Made by a program: the position numbers and the translations under genes. A DNA stretch of 46,502 bases from Bacteriovoracaceae bacterium. Its GTDB lineage: Bacteria > Bdellovibrionota > UBA1018. Positions within the stretch are counted from its first letter, which is position 1; every line of letters starts with the position of its first letter. Where the stretch lies: positions 1-46,502 of the forward strand of contig CANFJX010000015.1 in NCBI GenBank assembly GCA_947447665.1, written 5' to 3'. Positions 43,512 to 46,502 of this stretch are shown one piece after another. The notes under the pieces were generated by a model. It saw only the letters and a list, made by a program, of their open reading frames with translations. It did no database searches and had not been told where the DNA came from.

Positions 43512-44216
43512 GTGAGAAGAGAAAACCCCTGGCACGTCCGTCTTCCGGATTCCGAACATGAGCAATGGTTTAAAAACTTAGTCGACCTCCACGAGCTAAC
43601 CAACCACTGGGTTCGGGATCTTCGGGTCGACCGCCCTGCACATTTTCTCACCCGAGGTCTAAGCCAGGACGTACTTGACCATCTCTGGATCCTCGATACG
43701 CTCTCAGGTGCAAAGTTGACTCAATTTCTTGAGGAAACCCAACCCGAGGAGCTCCTCCTTCAATTGGAGAAAACGATTTGGGCAGTTCAATCCTGGACGC
43801 TCAACCATATCCTAAAAGAAGACGTTCGGTCGTCAACCTCACCCCTTAAAAACCTCCTTGAGCAGACCTCCTGGAAAGCGGGCCGTTTGAGCGGGGAGAA
43901 CCGCTGGAGTCGAGTCAAAAACTTCGGACAACTCGATTTAGCTGCGGTCTTTTTTGCGTTACAAGACAGCCCTTTATCAGGCTACCCGCGGTCGAAGGGC
44001 ACTTTAATACGCAGAGCCACGGCGGAGATGGTTGAACTTGAACTTCGTCACTGCCCTCATCAACTTGCCTTACCTGAAATCCGAGATAATCGAGATCTCC
44101 TGTGTCAGCTCCACTCTCAATGGTGCAGGGGATTTGTCTACACACTAAACCAACGAGTCAGCGTTGAGCACTCGATCGGCTCTCCCCACTGCTCGCAGAG
44201 GTGGTGTTTCGGCTAA
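43512..44216 (+). CDS. Cys/His-rich hypothetical protein
   Basis: A 234-residue cytoplasmic protein starting at GTG 43512 with a weak ribosome binding site. The C-terminal third has regularly placed residues: VELELRHCPHQ, DLLCQLHSQWCRGF, and GSPHCSQRWCF at the end. This arrangement of Cys with a final C-x-x-x-x-C-F resembles in outline the small-ligand domains of V4R and thiazoline-carboxylate-hydrolase-like proteins, but the match is weak. It lies between the 914-residue orphan and the ChaN-like gene, all on one strand. Confidence 0.6.
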   Translation: MRRENPWHVRLPDSEHEQWFKNLVDLHELTNHWVRDLRVDRPAHFLTRGLSQDVLDHLWILDTLSGAKLTQFLEETQPEELLLQLEKTIWAVQSWTLNHILKEDVRSSTSPLKNLLEQTSWKAGRLSGENRWSRVKNFGQLDLAAVFFALQDSPLSGYPRSKGTLIRRATAEMVELELRHCPHQLALPEIRDNRDLLCQLHSQWCRGFVYTLNQRVSVEHSIGSPHCSQRWCFG

Positions 44217-44220
44217 CGTG

Positions 44221-45963
44221 ATGAAACCTACCGAATCAGGACAAAAAAGAGTTCTTAAAATTCAGAAAAAAATCTTTCGGTCGCTCCAGAGAGAGGCTGA
44301 ACTTTTGTTAGGAAAAACTCCAAATTCTATCAAAAAATATGAACTGGAGAATCAAAAAGATTTTCGATCGACCCGCCGAGCACTTCAAGCAATCCAAAAA
44401 ACCGAACTTCTCAACTCCATACGATCATCGGACGTCACTCTCATCGCCGACTTTCATACCTTCGAACAAGCCCAAAAAACAGCTCTACGCTTGGCTCGTG
44501 AAGTCGTCCAAGAAGATGAGCTTTGGTACCTGGGCCTTGAACTCGTTCCAAGTCAATTCCAAGAAATCTTGGACGAGTTCCAACAAGGCAAGATTTCAAC
44601 CGATCACTTTCATGAAGCAATTTCCTATCCACAAGAATGGGGATTTCCTTGGAGTAACTACGCACCTCTTTTTGATTGGGCTAAACAAACCGGCGTTCGA
44701 CTCATTGCTCTTAATCGACCGAAGCTATTTGACTCGCAAAACTTCTTAGAGGATGATCTCCACCAGCGAGATCTATGGGCAGCCGGTATTATTACGGATC
44801 TATTTCATTCAGATCGAATTAAAAAACTAAAACCCAGAATGGTCATACTTTATGGTGACCTCCACATTGGGAACTCTCACCTCCCTAAACAAATTAAACA
44901 AATTTCAAAATCATTCTTGAACCGCTCACTTTCGACCGTGGTTATTCACCAAAACGAAAACAGCCTTTATTGGAAGCTCGCCGAAGAAGGTTCTGAGCTG
45001 GCAACAGCCATTACAAAACTCAAGAAAAATACATTCTGCGTATTTTCCAGCACGCCGTGGAGCAAGCTTCAATCCCTCGTCAACTGGGCAGAAGGTGGAA
45101 ATGCTGCCCCATTTAACGAGGAAATGGATGACCTCTCTCTCATCTCTTCCTACGGCAAGAGCCTTGCGGAGTTTTTTAAGATCCCAGAAAGCAATTATGA
45201 ATCTCTGAGCACGCATCGAATCGAGCAAACGGGATTTCTGGATACGCTGGAGCGCCATCCTGAGTTCTCGCGTGAGGAACACCAACTCATCAGAAACTTG
45301 GTTCTGCAGAATCAACGGTTCTATATCCAAAAACTTGGGCTAGCTTTTTTAGGCACCAGCTCAAGTAACGGCCTTGCTGAACTGGCAGCTATTCATCTTC
45401 TTCGAAGTCGGACCCACTCCGAGGAGTCCTTCACCCACTTCTTTAGGAGAAAACCCGAATATTTCTACAATCACCTCATCGATGGGGTCTTTGGATTTTT
45501 CGGAAGCCTCATTTTAAATCCAAAAAGAAAATGCGACCTGGTCTTAGACCACCTCCAACGGATTGAGGCTCTGCGATCAGGGGCTCCCTCCACCTACAAG
45601 CAAGAACTTCTGGCACGTTCGTTGGCCCTGGATGTTTTACATTCTCACCACGGAGGAGAACCCCACCTTCTTCCGGCAATCTCCGGCCATTCGATCAAAG
45701 GCGAGATCGACTACCGAAAAGTACCACCCCTCGCGCTCTTCTGGGCAACCCGATACGTCGGCCAAATATACGGCAAGAACCTTTACTCTGCAGTTGTGTC
45801 GGAAACGATCTCAGTGGAGTGGGTGAAGAAAGTCTTTCGATTGGAAAGGGACCCAAGCGTCGCGCTCTTATCCTCCTTTCCCTCATCCCTCCTAACGTTC
45901 CAAGCGCTCTCTCATCAACTCACTGCGACGGACTGGTCCGGAAGCAAGAACGATCAGCTCTGA
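44221..45963 (+). CDS. ChaN-like (DUF399) protein with a long C-terminal extension
   Basis: A 580-residue protein. ATG 44221, 4 nt after the previous stop, is chosen; the GTG just before it is possible. Residues about 70-225 match the ChaN/EreA-like fold in outline: VTLIADFHTFEQAQK (a changed GE-x-H motif), LGLELVPSQFQEIL, FDWAKQTGVRLIALN and LYGDLHIGNSHLP. ChaN proteins of Gram-negatives are usually heme-binding lipoproteins, but no signal peptide is present here. The remaining 350 residues match nothing I know. With no export signal, an intracellular hydrolase-like or regulatory role is as likely as heme binding. Confidence 0.65.
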   Translation: MKPTESGQKRVLKIQKKIFRSLQREAELLLGKTPNSIKKYELENQKDFRSTRRALQAIQKTELLNSIRSSDVTLIADFHTFEQAQKTALRLAREVVQEDELWYLGLELVPSQFQEILDEFQQGKISTDHFHEAISYPQEWGFPWSNYAPLFDWAKQTGVRLIALNRPKLFDSQNFLEDDLHQRDLWAAGIITDLFHSDRIKKLKPRMVILYGDLHIGNSHLPKQIKQISKSFLNRSLSTVVIHQNENSLYWKLAEEGSELATAITKLKKNTFCVFSSTPWSKLQSLVNWAEGGNAAPFNEEMDDLSLISSYGKSLAEFFKIPESNYESLSTHRIEQTGFLDTLERHPEFSREEHQLIRNLVLQNQRFYIQKLGLAFLGTSSSNGLAELAAIHLLRSRTHSEESFTHFFRRKPEYFYNHLIDGVFGFFGSLILNPKRKCDLVLDHLQRIEALRSGAPSTYKQELLARSLALDVLHSHHGGEPHLLPAISGHSIKGEIDYRKVPPLALFWATRYVGQIYGKNLYSAVVSETISVEWVKKVFRLERDPSVALLSSFPSSLLTFQALSHQLTATDWSGSKNDQL

Positions 45964-46305
45964 GCTGCGGGGGGAAGAAGGGGGAAGGGGAAGTGGGGAC
46001 GGAGCACTCTAAAGAAGGGGAAGTGGAGAGATCTAGAAGGAGGACATCTGCCGAATAGGGTTAAGTTCGTATGAATTTTCTACTTATTGGATGCTAAGCT
46101 CCCAAAGTACATCGTGTGCCGCTACTCTTTCATTTCGCGTGAGCAACTCTCAGTCGCTTTTCCTGACTTTTTTTGGTTGATTCCGGATTCGTGCATCGCC
46201 TGGCGGCCATAACTCACAATACCACGCACAACTCGTAACCCTGTGAGCGCAACTTTCCCCTCTCCTTTGCGAAGATCGGGTATTTTTCATTTTTAAGACG
46301 GAAAT
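45964..46305. repeat. Purine-rich REP-like region between genes
   Basis: No gene is seen. GGGGACGGAGCAC at 45995-46007 is the inverted copy of the core at 247-259. It sits in a purine-rich tract with a direct repeat AAGGGGAAGTGG (45985-45996 and 46015-46026). The region lies downstream of a RAYT gene end, as REP elements usually do. Confidence 0.5.
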
Positions 46306-46502
46306 TCAGGACGGAGAGGCCCGAGCCTTTGCGAGCTCCTTAGCTGCGAGCAGCTCTTTCAGAGCTTCCTCTCTCTGCCTCACCCAGGTAACAGCTCCGA
46401 TGAAACGCTTTAAAAACTGCGTCCCGTCTAGGATCGCTTGATCCATGTAGCGCTGAAAAAGTTTTCGGTAGGCATTTTGTCTTGCCTCAGGAGTTGCTCC
46501 AA
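46306..46502 (-). CDS. Second REP-associated transposase, C-terminal part, cut by the window edge
   Basis: On the minus strand about 65 codons are open from the right edge to a TGA at 46306. They begin GATPEARQNAYRKLFQRYM and end with a helical segment containing FIGAVTWVRQREEALKEL. The GxTxEARQxAYRxLF block is the usual C-terminal signature of RAYT transposases, just after the catalytic helix. The catalytic domain lies outside the window. Orientation is the same as the RAYT at the left edge, so this is a separate copy. Confidence 0.68.
   Translation of the reverse strand, partial: GATPEARQNAYRKLFQRYMDQAILDGTQFLKRFIGAVTWVRQREEALKELLAAKELAKARASPS

Overview
The window reads as the chromosome of a Gram-negative bacterium, G+C close to half by eye. 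It has many lipoproteins, outer-membrane beta-barrel candidates and a TolQ/TolR-type motor cluster. Gene content and style (Agl/Tol-like motor with two TolR-like subunits, PIN-PhoH protein, RDD protein next to polA, REP-associated transposases) fit a deltaproteobacterial or Bdellovibrionota-like organism best; that is inference. Non-ATG starts with good ribosome binding sites are frequent (fabH, fabG, tyrS, trxA, the PhoH-like gene and others). I found no rRNA, tRNA or CRISPR array.

Layout. 1-300: 5' end of a REP-associated tyrosine transposase (RAYT) running off the left edge, with a small array of REP-like repeats. 299-7162: accessory genes, namely a secreted Asp/Glu-racemase-like protein, an Hsp70-like ATPase, a secreted Ulp1/SENP-like (clan CE) protease, a HTH regulator, a putative lipoprotein and a zinc-motif protein. 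7209-15514: a conserved plus-strand run nagA-yceD-fabH-fabD-fabG-acpP-fabF-rpiB-glyA (fatty acid synthesis plus sugar and one-carbon metabolism), facing nusB. 16123-18703: three small genes led by an orphan M17-peptidase N-domain, then a DUF4143-type ATPase whose promoter implies a leaderless mRNA. 18852-24548: two NHL-repeat lipoproteins and a LysM-like/beta-barrel protein, with a perfect 98-bp direct repeat upstream of each NHL gene. 24614-29228: the operon RDD protein-polA-tyrS (minus). 29360-31069: thioredoxin and, convergent, a secreted protein with a RING1-like module and a RING2/Rcat-like module plus a DUF1566-like C-terminus. 31400-33198: TolQ/ExbB-like plus two TolR/ExbD-like genes. 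33782-40197: minus-strand PIN-PhoH gene and an operon small acidic protein-rsmD-coaD-aminotransferase-lipoprotein-outer membrane protein. 40388-45963: three plus-strand genes (a 914-residue orphan, a Cys/His-rich protein, a ChaN-like protein). 45964-46502: another REP-like core and the 3' end of a second RAYT.

The most unusual content is a pair of exported proteins that look like parts of eukaryotic ubiquitin-type signalling. One is a clan CE protease with His-Asp-Gln-Cys spacing like SENP proteases. The other has a Rcat-like Cys ladder matching the parkin RING2 spacing. They lie about 26 kb apart and are not an operon. Other points to check are the 98-bp direct repeat, the REP/RAYT system at both ends, the structured leaders around acpP and fabF, and the two candidate leaderless or near-leaderless promoters.
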